From: Marsupella aquatica
Lineage: Eukaryota > Marchantiophyta
Direction: 5' to 3'
DNA: 64,000 bases
Assembly (NCBI GenBank): GCA_973895155.1
Contig: OZ316897.1
Coordinates: 13,578,001-13,642,000 of the forward strand
Both the position numbers and the translations under genes were made by a program. A model generated the notes under the pieces. That model ran no database searches, had not been told where the DNA came from, and worked only from the letters and a program-made list of their open reading frames with translations. Below are positions 9,781 through 22,880 of this stretch, piece by piece. Position 1 is the stretch's first letter; the number at the start of each line of letters is the position of its first letter.

Positions 9781-11207
9781 TACAACAGTCTGCAAGCTAT
9801 GCCTAAGTGGACCTTCCCCAAATGCCAACTCCAGTTTCTGCAAGGCGGGTTGAGCTTCCCTTGTTTTGTCCTTTGCCGTTTTACAATTGTGTGCATGTTT
9901 TAAAGAGTAAGTGAGTCACTATGACTGACAACAATACCTTCTGCCTAAGTACGCAGTCTTTCACCTGGCTTGGCCTAGTCTAACATGTGACAATCATTCA
10001 GTCCAAATAAGAAGAGATGACATACCTTACACATTCACCATCAAGGCAAAAAGAGCCCAGCTAACCAAATGCACAACATCAAGAGACTAGAAAAAGAATT
10101 GATTGTTCAGTGTGTGTATCTACAGTAGTGCTTGCAACCTACTTATGGTAGATGGTTCCAAATGTCTTTTTCTTGGCAATGCTATTAGTAGCATCATTTG
10201 TAGTTTGAAGAGGCCTGTCCAAGTTCGCCTTTGAGCACTATTGCTCATGTCTCATCTCAAGGGTAAGGTGCCCACATGGACCCTAGCTTGCTAAGCTTCC
10301 TTTGCTGAGCATATATAATTATTCGAGCTTTCAGGTGAAACAAGCTTGTTGAAATTATCCCCCAAATTGCAAATGTACAACAATGGGCAACTTGTTCTAC
10401 CATCCTAGAGAATTACATCATTCTAACAAGGAAATAATGATCCCAGTAAATTAGGTGTACAATTTTGGATATATTTGGATATCAAGCATTGTGTGAAGAA
10501 CATATTGGTCCTTGACCATTATTAATGTGATTGGTCATTGACCATTATTAATGTGTTTGATCAGTCATGTGAAGATTTGTAGACTTCCACCAACTCCACA
10601 AATGTACTTCCTAAACAACGTTTTGTGAAAGTCACTGTGAACATTAACTTTGATTTATTATCTAAGCTTTTGGTATTTGTGTAGACTGTCAACACTCAAC
10701 AGGACCTTTGGTCCTTGGTGTGACAACATCTATAGTTACTCAAGTGCACCTTCCAAGCCACGTCTACCATACACAATAGTAGAAAGCAGGGTTGAAGATA
10801 AGCTACACAAGTTTTAGGAAAGATGATGATGATCGCTTGTAGAATTTGGGACGGTTTGCTCTTTGGCTTTTTCCTTTAAAGTGAAAGTCCTAATTTGGTG
10901 TTACGTTGATTTTGTTTTACTGGATTCCTGTATAATGGAGCTAGTATGAAGGACCATTGGTAGATAATTTCCAAGATTACAAAACTAATGACAGGAAAAC
11001 TAATTATATAAATAAAGTCACAGAATGTTGGGCTAGCTAGTAGCGGGTGTTAGTGGACACTTCTGAAAACTTGGAGAACCTTCTGAACCTGAAGAAAATA
11101 GCTAAGTCTATTAGCATCCCCATATTGCCACACTAATAGCATCTCACCAAATTAATTGAAGTTGTGCACTCCTAAGGTTTGCATAGCCCAAACTCTCACT
11201 CAGTAAC
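9781..11207. other. No gene seen
   Basis: Unremarkable AT-rich sequence with many stops in all frames. A 26-bp tandem duplication built on GTC(C/A)TTGACCATTATTAATG lies at 10507-10558. It may be part of the degraded retroelement whose gag lies just beyond. Confidence 0.4.
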
Positions 11208-12330
11208 TTAGTCAATACATTTTTCATAACTTCTTGGAGCCAATTTGCATCCCAAAAGTGCAATTTCAATGGCATCTAGCAAAGTTTTGGGTAAATTCCG
11301 TTGCACACACTCTCTAAGGCTTTCATCGCGCAATCCATCAACAAAGTAGTCAACAAGGTCGGCATCATGCATTTGAGGCTTCATCTTGTTTGCCAAAGCC
11401 TCAAAGCTCACTGCATAAGTACTTACGCTTTCTTTTGAGGCTTGCCTCATATTTACAAGGAGATCTCTTAGCTTTTTCCTTTTCTCTCTATTATCAAATT
11501 CAATGCAAATCTCCACCACCTCTTGTGGAGATTTGCCCAGGGCAGATGCCATTTTTGCTACTTGTTGTGTAGAGGGATTGCGCAATCCTAGCATGAACTC
11601 CACCTTGAAGAAGTCATCATCAATGGGTGGGCGAATCCTTTGTGCTAATATTACAAGAGCATCATAGTAAGCTTTGACATCCTCTTTCTTCCTCTGAGAT
11701 CTTAGCCTCACTTGATGCCTCATGTTATATCCACTTCTAATGACAAAACATTGAGCAAAGCGCAGTAGAAATTGGCTCCATCTCTCCCAATTCTCCATTG
11801 CTAGTCTCTTCTTGATAAGAGGAACTTCTTGACACAACCAATCGAACGCAGGACCGTTCAAAATCTTGAAAGCTAGATTGAAGCTGTCATTCTCAGACAA
11901 CTCATAGACTTCTGCAACCTTTAAGAAAGTTTTGAGCCAAATAATTGCCTCTTCTTCTTTGCCTTGCCTATTTGGTGCTTGACTAAAGGATGGCATCCTA
12001 TCGGGGGTGTACTTGTGTACACCACCTAGACCTGGAATTTGGTTCTTTCCTTTCTGATTTCATAATTCCCTTAGCCAAATCATTGCCAAAGCTTCATCTC
12101 CATCATGCCAAAAGGACCTTCCAATGCCCTTCTTTGCTCCTTCATCTCTCTCTTTGTCATATAAATCAATTTTTCCATACAAATCGTAGTTTGGTAGCCC
12201 AGATTGTTGTTGTGCACTTAAATCTTGGTGGGTGACAAGTCCAGACTGTGTATGTTGTAGAACTTTCATTGCATCATTGCGCAACAACTCAACACTTGCC
12301 TTATGATGATCCTCAAACTAATTAATTTGG
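11208..12330 (-). pseudogene. LTR-retrotransposon gag relic with two gag-like halves
   Basis: The 262-codon frame 11208-11996 starts MPSFSQAP and carries a Retrotrans_gag-type region: WLKTFLKVAEVYELSE, then FNLAFKILNGPAFDWL, then WSQFLLRFAQCF. It continues with VKAYYDALVILAQRI, FMLGL and an EVVEICIEFD helix. The segment after that (about residues 175-250) repeats the layout: ESVSTYAVSFEALANKM, YFVDGL, then LLDAIEIALL. An in-frame extension upstream (GVHKYTPDR) is joined by a frameshift to another open segment at 12060-12330. No zinc knuckle, protease or reverse transcriptase is visible nearby. It is an old fragment, not an active element. Confidence 0.75.
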
Positions 12331-15300
12331 ATGCAATTAATACCACATGAAACACACAGGTCAAACAATCTCTCAACAAAATAGCAAATTGGATTGGACA
12401 ATTGATAATGTAAGAACATTACTGATGTTATGACTGATGGTGCATAATCGAGCCAGTATTATTATATGACTAAGACAAACAACAACTTGATCTGATTGTT
12501 GTAATCTTATAGGCTAAGCCACTGAAGGATAAAATGCTTTTGCCATCAAATGAATTACTCTCGTTGGAAACCAAGCAGCAATATGAACATCAATTCCTCA
12601 AGGACATTTACTTAGGAGGTGTAACGCACTAAGTAAGGAAGAAATATATCACTTCATTCATGATGAATAATACTTGGTGCAAGAACAACAAAGAATATAT
12701 CACATCTCATGCTAAAATGGGTATAATCCACTAGATGTTCATTTTTCCCTCAATCTTAATGCAATGTCTACAACCTACTGATAGGCTGGTGATCGAAGAA
12801 AGGCCACTGTCAATTTTTGTGTACTCGGTCACACAAAGGTAAAGTTCTAGTTACAAATTTCATTGACAACTAATGGAATTCCTGCCTTGCAAGCCTTCAA
12901 GGGATTGGCACACATTGTCTTGCACAGCCTTCTTTCTCTATGCTTTATGGTATATGAAATTCAGAATCAAAGAGAGATCATGGAAAATTAATATAGGTAC
13001 ATCCCACAACTTCCAACATTAGTCATTTGTATTGGAGCAACATTATAAATAAATTTAGATGGAAACAAAATTGGATTGTGACCTCGTCCACATTGCCCCC
13101 CATTGTTGCAAGCGTGCATCCAAAGTCGAGTAAGAAGAAGACTTAATTCACCGAGTTATATACATTCTCTGTCCTCATGTATATGCATAAAAATGATTGA
13201 ACTGGTTAGTAGCTTATTATTTGAAAAAATGTTCAATTTCAATAGCAATCCATGGTTAGTCTGTTGATCTGGCATTCCTGAGCAATATTGTGGTTACATG
13301 TGAGATCTAATGTTATATTGCCATAGAGGGGTCAGACCAGGAGACAATTCGTTTATTCTACATTCAAATCAGTGATCCTTGTTCTATAGCACTTGACAAG
13401 TTTCCACACGACCCAAGATTCAATTGATTCGTTCATACAAAGGAGTACATTGTATCTGTTGTCACTAAAGACAAACAAATCTGCTCAATAAATTAGAAGT
13501 TTACAAATATCTCCAATGGTTTTACATGCAAAAATAGTCATTACTCTTAAAGTAATGGCATGACAACTCAACACACTCTCTCCTACTTTGCTGAGCATCT
13601 TAATTTCCAGCTACAAATACGAGGAGTATTGGATACGACTTGTCCCCTGGCCCTCTTGAAAGTAGGTTCTATTTATTTTGGTTTGGACAACTTTTCTTTT
13701 TAAGGGTTCCTGGCCTGTGGCATATTGTCGCCTGGTTTGGTGCTTTTGCTCTTTGGCAGTGTGATATAATACTCACTTATGGGGGAAACCCTCAATAATT
13801 AATTTCTGGATGTTTTAAATAACAAGCACCTGTGAAGCATACATCATGTATTAAACTCCAAACCGTCTGGAACAGAATGTGATGTGTTCACCAATTTGCA
13901 ATGAGAGAGAAGACAGGTTTTTGGAAAAACTTTAGTAACTTAACGGGAACTAAGAGAAGATCCCTAAAAGCAACTGTGCCAATACTCATCTGTCCTTCCA
14001 ACTCAAAATTAAACCTACAGTTGAGGCCAAACAAAAACCCAATCCCTGCCACATACTCTATGCAGATCGCACAGGTCTGAACTTAGAAAGAAGATACGGT
14101 GCTAAAAATGACAAATCTTACAATTAAATTGTGATACAAAGCTACTTTGTAGGCCTATGTCTAGGCTGAAGACCGTAGACTGTGACTTAGGGGTGGGGGT
14201 GAAAATTGGGGATGGGGGTGGAGTAGTGTGCCGCACTTGAATAGAGTCATGGATCAGGCCAGGGAGGGCCCACTGTGAACAGGTCAGCTTTTGTCATCAA
14301 GCTTCAAAAGCTATGGTGAAACAACCAGCTCTTAGACAGTTCTTCAATTCCTTGAAGAAGCTTTGGTCAGCTCTTGTCATCGAGGGTCGACACTTTTTTA
14401 TCCTCATCTCTATTTAGGCTCAAAGGACAGGTAGTCAGGCTAGTGATACTGATAAATAACACACAAGACTGAGATTTAGTCAAGTATGAAACTGCGACAT
14501 TAGGGTAAAGCTTAATCTCAATACGCTGAAAGTATCAAATATTGCACCCAAATGCAATTCTGAATCTTGCAGGAAAGGATCCATGGATAATTGTCCCCAT
14601 GTACGCGTGCCCTGAAATCTGGATCATAACCAGCGTTAGATCCTCCTCAATTTGATTACCACCCTCTTTGATGAAATCTGAATGTATAAGGTCAAACATG
14701 TCCAGATTTGCATCGTAGTAGGCTGAAAATCCTTGCTTTGCATAGTGCTTGATACGGGGCTTTATAAGCTACATTCTACAACCCTAAAATTGAACCATGA
14801 CTGAATAGAATTTGCAAAGTGAGATTGTTCATAGTGTCTACTAGCTCAATCCTTGTGCTCATGGGAGGGTGATCACTTTCACCCTAAACAAAACTGACAC
14901 ATCACCTGTGACAAAGTAGACGGTCGATCAGTTAGATCATTTTGAAAATAACTTGAAAATAACTTATTAATATATTAGTGGATATATAATTTTTTTTATT
15001 GAAAATACATGTGTCATCATATGATTGGTGTAGTACAACTTTATTAAAGTGATTAAGGGGGTTATAAATAATTCAAACTGTTGCACGTGATGTATGACCC
15101 TCAATATATAGTGACCCTCCAAGTACCCATGCTTTGCATAGAAGATGTTGTTGCACAAAAGATTCAAACATGTCATTGTGTAAAAGATATAGCTAGTTTA
15201 ATTAATGATAAATTTGCACAAAGAAGATAACAATGTACAAAGCTAAAGAAAACCATAGTCAAAATTGTAAAGCATAGAATACACATGATGAAATATTTAT

Positions 15301-16125
15301 TCATTATTTTGAGTAGATAACTACCATACTCACAGTGGGAGGGGGAAGAGGGGAGTACTTGCATGGAAGGGTGGAGGACCAAGGAGGATCTTTGTCTTTA
15401 AGTATCCTTGCCCGTCCCCATTTTCTATCCATATGCGGGAGGGAAGGGTCCTGGATTGAGCCTCCCTCTTGTTGTTTCCCATCCAAGTGCCTCCTAAGTC
15501 CCCTTTTGCCTTGATCCTAGCCCCTTCCACTTTCCCCATTTTCTGAGGCCTCCTCCTCCCCCTTTTGCTTCCCAGTCTTTCTTGGCACAATAAATGTCAA
15601 AGTTTGTAAGACAATCATGGTAACTAACTATAAGACTATTTATCATAGTTTGTGGGTGGGAAACTCTCATCATTTGGGCTTGGTTGTTGTTATGAAAATG
15701 TTATCATTTTAGTCACTGTTGTTGTTGGGGAGGGAATAGTGTAGAACACAGGGACACGAGATGGGTGACTACAACCGCCGCATGAAAGAGGATGAAGTAT
15801 TTTTGTTTTATTTATATATATTTAATAAATAAATTGCTGGGCATTTACTTTTAGGTCTAGAGTTTTGTAACTATACTTAGTTGAAACAAAGTCAGGTACT
15901 TGGTTATGGTTAGATTTCACACCAGTATATTCATTAGTATTAATTAGTTTCATTGTGAGACTCATTGTTACAAACCCAAGTTAAAAAAACAAAACTACGG
16001 TAGTATTTTGACAAACCATCTAGGCTCAAAATAATAATATGAAATGGTCAAAATAGTATGAAAATAAGTATTTCCTTCCTATGTAGTTGACCGAGTAATA
16101 AGAGTCCTCACTAAGAGATCTGCGG
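12331..16125. other. Long gene-free stretch
   Basis: Nearly 3.8 kb without a credible open frame; all frames are stop-rich and there is no family signature. A purine/pyrimidine-biased patch lies at 15330-15590. It probably consists of unrecognisable transposon remains, since it lies upstream of a retroelement gag relic. Confidence 0.45.
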
Positions 16126-16129
16126 GCAG

Positions 16130-16645
16130 GCTTTTCAAACTCATCGAAGGTTGATTCGTGCTCATGATCATCAGGCAAATTACTCGTCGCATCGAGCACA
16201 ATCGCATATAATTCCCGTCTTTGAATTTCGATGTGGAGATTTATGAGTGCGGTCCATCTGATCATGATCATCAGGCAAATTGCTCTTCGCATCGAGCAGA
16301 ATCGCATTTTCCCGTCTTTGAAATTCGATGTGGAGATTCGTGAGAGCGGTCCATCTGATCATGATCATCAGGCAAATTGCTCTTCGCATCGACCAGTATC
16401 GCACAGTTCCCGTCTTCGAATTTCTATGTGGAGATTCATGAGAGCGGTCCATTTGATCATGATCATCAGGCAAATTGCTCTTCGCATCGAGCAGAATCGC
16501 ATCATTCCCGTCTTTCGATGTGGAGATTTATGAGTGCAGTCCGTCTGATCATGATCATCAGGCAACGTGCTCTTCACATCAAGCAGAATCACACAATTCC
16601 CGTCTTTGAATTTCGATGTGGAGATTCCTGAGTGTAGCCCGTAGC
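16130..16645. repeat. Minisatellite, ~97-bp unit, five copies
   Basis: The anchor CATGATCATCAGGCAA recurs at 16163, 16263, 16360, 16458 and 16550 (spacing 92-100). Each unit also has CATCGA(G/C)CA, TTCCCGTCTTTGAATTTC and GATGTGGAGATT. Most units carry the self-complementary core TGATCATGATCA. Overlapping open frames on both strands in this block are artefacts of the repeat. It ends about 75 bp before the NYN pseudogene's leader. Confidence 0.9.
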
Positions 16646-16722
16646 CAGTGTGGACGGCCTCAGGCATTCTCAAAGACTGACCGAACGCAAGCAAGCAAAC
16701 ATCGTCAGGGAGGCAGGAAGCC

Positions 16723-18048
16723 ATGAGCGTATGGGTTGTTGTTTCCAGGATGGCACAACCGGACAGCTCAGTCTGCTCACCGATTCCAACCGTGGACGTC
16801 CACTTTGGCAGCAGAATCCCTCGAGGTTACAGGAATCGTCTCATACTTCTGAACAGAGGTCTTGCAAATCTCAATTGGGGCTCTGGTCATCTCGTAGCAG
16901 CAGCATTCGTCTCGCTTGTTTGTACGATGCGGATCTGCGGATCAGCGGGAGCAGTGAGGGAGGAAAGCTGACAAGAGAGGACCGGTTTGTTCCTGAGATT
17001 GTGGATGAGTATGAGAAGGTGAGAGTCCCCAGACGAGTGGCCGTATTCTGGGATTTGGACAACAAGGCCCCTAACCGGGTCCCTGCCTATGATGCAGCCC
17101 TGAGATTGAAGAGACTGGCTGGGGAATTTGGAGAGGTGGTGGATGTCCTCGCGTATGCCAATCAGAATGCGTTCACTTATGTCCCGACTAGGGTTAGAGA
17201 GGTGAGACAGGACAGGCAAATGTTGGACAAGCTTGAGAAGAAGGGGATTGTGAAGGTTGAACAGCCCTACATTTGCAACATGTGCGGTAGGAAGAGTAAG
17301 ATGAATGTTGACCTGAAGAGGCACTTGAAGCAGCTTCATGAAAGGGAGAGGAACAAGCGTTTGGCTTTTTGGGGGCAGCTCAAAGGCTCTTAACGGAAGA
17401 TGTACTTGGAAAAAGTGGCTTCGAAGGAATCAAAATATAAGGAAGCTACAAGAACTGTGTTGGTGCCGAAAGTGGAATACCGGTTGGCATCCGACCTGAA
17501 GAAGGCGTGGCTGTCAGGACGGCGGAGAAAAGGCCTCACGCTGCGGATGAGGCTCTCGTGAGGCACACTAATATGTACATCAACCAGGGAATTGGGGTCA
17601 TTTGTTTGGTTTCAGATGATTCAGATTCCTACAAGTTTTGAAGCTTGCTAAGAGCAAGCATGTTTGGACTATTGTGGTAGGAGATACTGGCACTTCGAAG
17701 GGAGCTACAGACAGTAGCTTTTCCTGGGACAATGTGGCTTCTGGCAGGCCTTTACTAACTGCACTTGAGAGTGTCCAGAGATGGTCCAACGAGGACGCAT
17801 TAAGTGCGGAGCTTCATAACGATGAGGATTTTGAAGATGATTCGCAAGAAGATATCTCTGAGTCTGATGAAGAAGAGTTCCAGGAGTTTCGAAAAAGTCT
17901 CCGGAGTTCTGTTCAGCTCTCTCCTTTTGCAGATGACGAAGATGGGTATCCTTCTGATGAAGATGAAGATAAAGAGGAAGAAGATGAGGACGAAGTTGAT
18001 GAGATGTTTGGTGGTTGGGATAGGAAGGAAGAAGAGGCAGCTAGGTAA
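16723..18048 (+). pseudogene. Broken NYN-domain / C2H2 zinc-finger gene
   Basis: The plant family pairs a NYN (PIN-like) ribonuclease fold with a C2H2 finger, often with an organelle leader. A leader-like frame begins MSVWVVV at 16723. The NYN start VAVFWDLDNKAPN is in another frame, from about 17038. A finger CNMCGRK...HLKQLH (CX2CX12HX4H) lies at about 17272-17340. The NYN end is LVSDDSD (about 17608). Three lesions break it: an in-frame TAA at 17391-17393, a frameshift near 17505 after SDLKKA, and a one-base loss near 17638 after SDDSDSYK. Beyond it, KSKHVWTIVVGD restores the family pattern. The very acidic tail (EDFEDD, PSDEDEDKEEEDEDE) ends WDRKEEEAAR. Residues on both sides of each lesion are still well conserved, so the loss looks recent, or the sequence has errors. 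Confidence 0.78.
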
Positions 18049-19247
18049 CGGGGATGTCCTTGAATTGACCCACATCTTCTAGAAACAAGAATCGTCCGTA
18101 TTTTGGAGAAATCACAGAGGCTGGCTTGGATCCAGGTACAGTATGCCCTACCCATGAGTAACTGTGCCTGGTTTTCCCACATAGACATGTTGCTGCTCTG
18201 TTGTGTTGGTGCCTTGGGGGTTTACAGCCGCTATCGACCTTCTAAAAACTGCCGGGACTCACTACTAAAGGGTCTGGGACTGAAGAAGTTTCGAGGTGAG
18301 GTAGAAGTAGGTGATGGAAGGGTTTTCCAAGTCGGCAATACTAAGTAATGGCATTCTGAGGTTCTGATGGGCAATTTATTCAGGCCAGTAGTGGTTTCTT
18401 CAGATATTTGACAGAAGCGTTACTGAAATATAGATGTACGTCACATTGTAGTTCTACTACAAGAGGGTAAGTTGTGATCATAGGGCGTCCATCTCACAAC
18501 TGAGATGTGGCAATGAGTGAATGTCGTACCTGTACCGTACCAACTTCTGAATGTTTAAAGGTTCTGAAAACTACATGTATGTCACTCCTAGCGCCATAGA
18601 CAAACACATCGCTTGTCTCGATTTGATCTGAGGTTGATAGTAGGTAGATCTTCCAATCCCTGCAAGGGCTTAGGAACATCGATGATTTTTTTAATCTTGA
18701 TTTGCAGTATCTGCCAGCAACATACCGAAGAACCATTGATGGAGTTAGGTTGTCAATGCCGTGAAGAGCTCGCCAAGGCCCATCTATCACCTGTTAACCA
18801 TTGGTTTGAAAGCAAGGGGCGGAATCAATACGACAGTCACTCTCGTCCTTCTCTTAAAGGTCCAGTTCTAAAATTGTGACAGTAGTTCTGATCCATTCAA
18901 TAGGTTTGGTCAATGCAACATTCTTCTGAACTGTTGATTTATTTTTGTTGCAGGTAAGGTCTGTGGTATATGCTTATTTATTCAAGTATATCTTATAAAC
19001 CAACAACAATCTTATGTGCCTTTGCTTCAATTTTTTACCAGTGTAACACTAAAAGTTTGCAAGTGGATTCGTGGAGGTACTCTAAAATTTGCCCAAGGAG
19101 TGCTCGAAAATTTGTACAGGATCTACTGATTCCAAGATATATATACTTGAAGTTGGTTTGGAAGATAACCGAAAACCAATTAATTATAGCTAACCAGTTC
19201 GGGACCATTATGAGAAAAGATTAGGGGCTACTTATAGATTGATATTG
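18049..19247. other. No gene seen downstream of the NYN pseudogene
   Basis: Short open frames only, none with a family signature. It presumably includes the former 3' untranslated region of the NYN gene. Confidence 0.35.
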
Positions 19248-19449
19248 TGATGAAGCAATGATCATTAACTCTTTGGGGGGCCTTGAATATTTCGAGGCCG
19301 CTTGTTTTAAGAATCTGATGAAGCAATCATCATTAACTCTTTGGGGGCCTTGAATATTTCGAGGCCGCTTGTTTCAAGAATGTGATGAAGCAATTATCAT
19401 TAACTCTTTGGGGGCCTTGAATATTTCGAGGCCGCTTGTTTCAAGAATG
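19248..19449. repeat. Three near-identical tandem 67-bp units
   Basis: Units start TGATGAAGCAAT at 19248, 19316 and 19383. All contain ATCATTAACTCTTTGGGGG, CCTTGAATATTTCGAGGCC and GCTTGTTT(T/C)AAGAAT. Only a few differences are visible between units, so the array is young. Confidence 0.92.
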
Positions 19450-22100
19450 TTTGAGTTTGGCTCTTTATACCTGGGAATACACTTACAGTAGTTTTATAGA
19501 ACTTAATTTAATTCAACTCAGCAAATTGATTGACATCTACTGCAGGGTGAGGACTCGTCGGATGTACATCGCGTTTTCCCAGCAGGACCTATTGTACAGG
19601 GGTCTGTAGAAGCGTCAGTCACAGCCTCAGTTGCAGCAACAGCAACACCTGATGTACTAAACCGATAGCATGAATTCAGTTATTCCGACAGTTTCAAAAT
19701 AAAGCATGTTGCTGGCAGTGCGCATGCAACCTCAGGCTAGAGCAATAGATTCTTAAGGCTTCTTTTCGGATTATTAGTTGCCTTAGCAGTCATCTTGCGC
19801 CTACTTCATGCGCTGGGATTCTGGGAGGAATATTTTCCCCGGGAAAGATCCAGATTGTACTCAGTTTGTGAGTTAGATATTTCATAAGGGAACTTTTCTT
19901 CAAGGTTCGTCGTTGGGCAAGTGCATGCACACCATTTTCAAGATTTCCATGACTTTTACTATGCTGAAAGTGTTGTTTGGGATTCACCAGATCCGAAGTA
20001 TCCTCGTTTCATTTAGGCATGACGTGACCCGCGAATGAGGACTGATACGGTCTACTCATACCCTAACAGCATACCCAGTGACGCTTGGTACTCGGGAAGG
20101 TTGGCAAAATTGATGGTCCCTGGAGTCTCTACTGCAACATGGGTTCAAGTCTAAATCGATGATTGGGTCGACCTCGATCGTCCTCACCATTTCTGTCTGC
20201 GGAAAAGAAATGTATGCCAGATATTCTACTATGGGCAACTTACAGCAGGGCCCCTGGTTAGACAGAAACATCTTCGTTTCTACTATTCAAAGATTGTCCA
20301 AATACAAACGGCGATACGTCAGATCCGTGACGTCAACACCCGCATGCCATTCTTCTGAGCCTCCTCTCCAAGAGACAGTAAATACCCATTTTCCCAGGAC
20401 GCAGTTTCGAGATTGTTGCAACACCGGAATTGTGTCTCCAGCAATACCACAAATCAACTCTTTCCTTTTAATTGGCTTGATGGACTAATTCAGAGTCCAA
20501 TTTGACCCATCAGTCGAGCTACAGCAAACTATGGAGTATCTTACAAGCGGTAGGACTTTCAATCCGAAAGGAATTTCCGCACTTTTCGGGAGCAGGACCA
20601 ATCTACAGTAATGCAGACTTCATGAACTGCACGTTTTTCTCGTAGTCTGGTTCATAGGTGACATACATGTGAATTGAGTGTGGCTTTACAAGAACTTGGG
20701 GTCAACTGCAGCCCTTCCTTTTTCTCATGCAACAGGCCAGGGCATAATCAAGCAAAACCATCAGAGCACCCTAGTCATCTGTATTGGGCCCCCCTTGGGT
20801 CCTTTGTTTTGCTTGTGTGTTTTTTTGTCAAAAACTTAGATCTCCTATTGAGGTGGTTCCAAAAATGGGAGCAAACGGGCATTCTTTTTCAGGGCATTAC
20901 ATTTATTATTTTCAGACCTGACACGTTTTGGCTTGAGCATTCTAACTTTAGTGTATGGAAGTGAGTCAAGTGACCATCGTCCCATCGGCTTGCTTTGGAT
21001 GGATTGGATGGAGAGATGCTGAACGGCCCCACCATCTTGTAAAGCCCCTCTAAGTGACTTCCTGCCCCAAAATTGAGGGCTTGAGCCCAAGTTTGAGGGG
21101 ACATTTTGGCACACTAACCCAAGTTTGAGAGGACAATATTGCAGCATACAATTCCCATAACCAGAGCCGAAGTTTGGCCACACACTATGCACACAATTCC
21201 CATAACCAGAGCCCGGGTTTGAGTGGACATTATTATGGCACAGAATTTGCACAGCCAGAAACTTCAACTTACCTGAAAACTTGCATGAGACTTAGAGTGA
21301 GTTTTAGAAAAAAGAAAAGAAAAAAGTAAAATCTCTGAAGTAAGGACATGCAATCTAACTAATAAAGCCCAATCACAAATCACTAAGTTACTCCTTGGGT
21401 CTGTTGTCTAGAGTGAAGTCTATACACTGTGACTCTAGTTGGCATAACTGAAGTGGGGTGTAGACAATAAAAACAGGGATTGGGCAAATGAGGAACAATA
21501 CTAGTAAAGAATCCATTTTCCTGCAAGGTTTTTAGCTTCTCCTCCTCTCTATGTATGTTAAGGAACTGGTAATTAGGCTAGTAATATGTAAATAATGAAA
21601 TTAAATGCCAGGATTTTAGGCCATCTTTGCAGGCAAAAGTGTGTTACTTTTTGTTTTCTATAGTAACTTTTGTACTTTTGGTATACATGCATAGATGACG
21701 GGTCATTGCATAATTCACTCCTCAAAGCAAGGTGTGCATTGTAGAAACTAAAATGCTCACTTCACTCTAAAGACACCGTCAGTTAGGGACCAGTGACCCA
21801 TCATGCTGGGAAATCCAAAAGTATTTTTCTTTGAATTCAGTGGATCTTGGCTATTTTGCTCACCAAATCACTCAGAGTATGATGCAGATTTGAATCTACA
21901 GGAGCCAACACAACGTTTACTGGAGGTGCAAACAGCTCGGCTCACTGTCACTTAAGACCAATTATTAACTACTATAGAGTCTAGACCAGCTTCATTTTGA
22001 AGGTTTTTCCTTTTTGGCCAAGGTGGCTGATGTCATCTAGTGTGAAGATGCTAGAAATACTCCTAATTTAATTATACTATATTAATTTCTGACTGTTAAA
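19450..22100. other. Gene-free stretch with minor duplications
   Basis: No credible gene. A 42-bp duplication with CAATTCCCATAACCAGAGC lies at about 21150-21210. Several short open frames, both strands, show no domain. Confidence 0.4.
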
Positions 22101-22105
22101 AGTTC

Positions 22106-22290
22106 CTAGATTTAAGAATAACTGTCAGATTCTGACTAATGGGGTCCCTGTCTAGGTGGGAAATGAATGGAACACAAAAACCAACCTAATCGGCTAATTT
22201 TCCTTGATTAATTGTCTACCACCAGATCTCCCCATATTTAAGAATTACGGTCAGATTTTGGCTAATGGGGTCTGTCTCAGTGGGAAACTG
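22106..22290. repeat. Tandem duplication, ~117-bp spacing
   Basis: TTTAAGAATAACTGTCAGATT...GACTAATGGGGTC near 22111 recurs as TTTAAGAATTACGGTCAGATT...GCTAATGGGGTC near 22228, each followed by a GTGGGAAA block. A second duplication, with 78-bp spacing and the block CTCTGCAAT(T/A)ATG, lies at 22749-22880. Confidence 0.65.
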
Positions 22291-22880
22291 ATTGGCCTGG
22301 CTAATTGGCCATGGCCAACGCTTTTCAGAGAGGTGGAACACACCTAATTTTAGATGGTGACAAAAACTCTGGTCTCGACCACACTAAAGTTGGCAGGGTA
22401 GTTTCAAGGGCAACATTTTCATGGGCAACAACAAAGTTGGCACCATTTTAGGATTTCGTTGCTTTACGTGAAGTGAAAGACAGCAGGCGGGTGTAAAGAG
22501 AGTGGATCACCACGGCCATGCGATCCGAACAGCTGTGGACCAAAATAATGTTCCGTCATGTAAGGTGCCAAAGGTCAGTGAAGCAGAAAGACACAGTAAA
22601 CAGCAGGGGGGTGAGGAAGAAAAGCACCACAAAGCAAAGCTCAACGACAAAGGATTCCACGAGGAAAATACAGTCTAACCTCCCCAAAAAGCGACAGAAA
22701 TATACACAGTTTTGGTGTGCGCGTGCTTGCGGGTCTCTAGTTCTCTACAACAGCCTCTGCAATTATGAAGAGAGAACCCGTCATCGGGACTGTAGCTGAA
22801 CTTCGGCAATCGGTAAATCTTTAGAAACAGGCTCTGCAATAATGGACAGAGAACTCGTCATCGTTACTGTAGCTAGAATT

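Noticed and set aside
16130-16645. Regular repeats considered as a CRISPR array
   Set aside because: Units are contiguous ~97-bp copies with no unique spacers, there are no cas genes, and the genome is eukaryotic.
16180-16724. Overlapping open frames on both strands
   Set aside because: They are generated by the 97-bp minisatellite and repeat the same peptide with the array's period.
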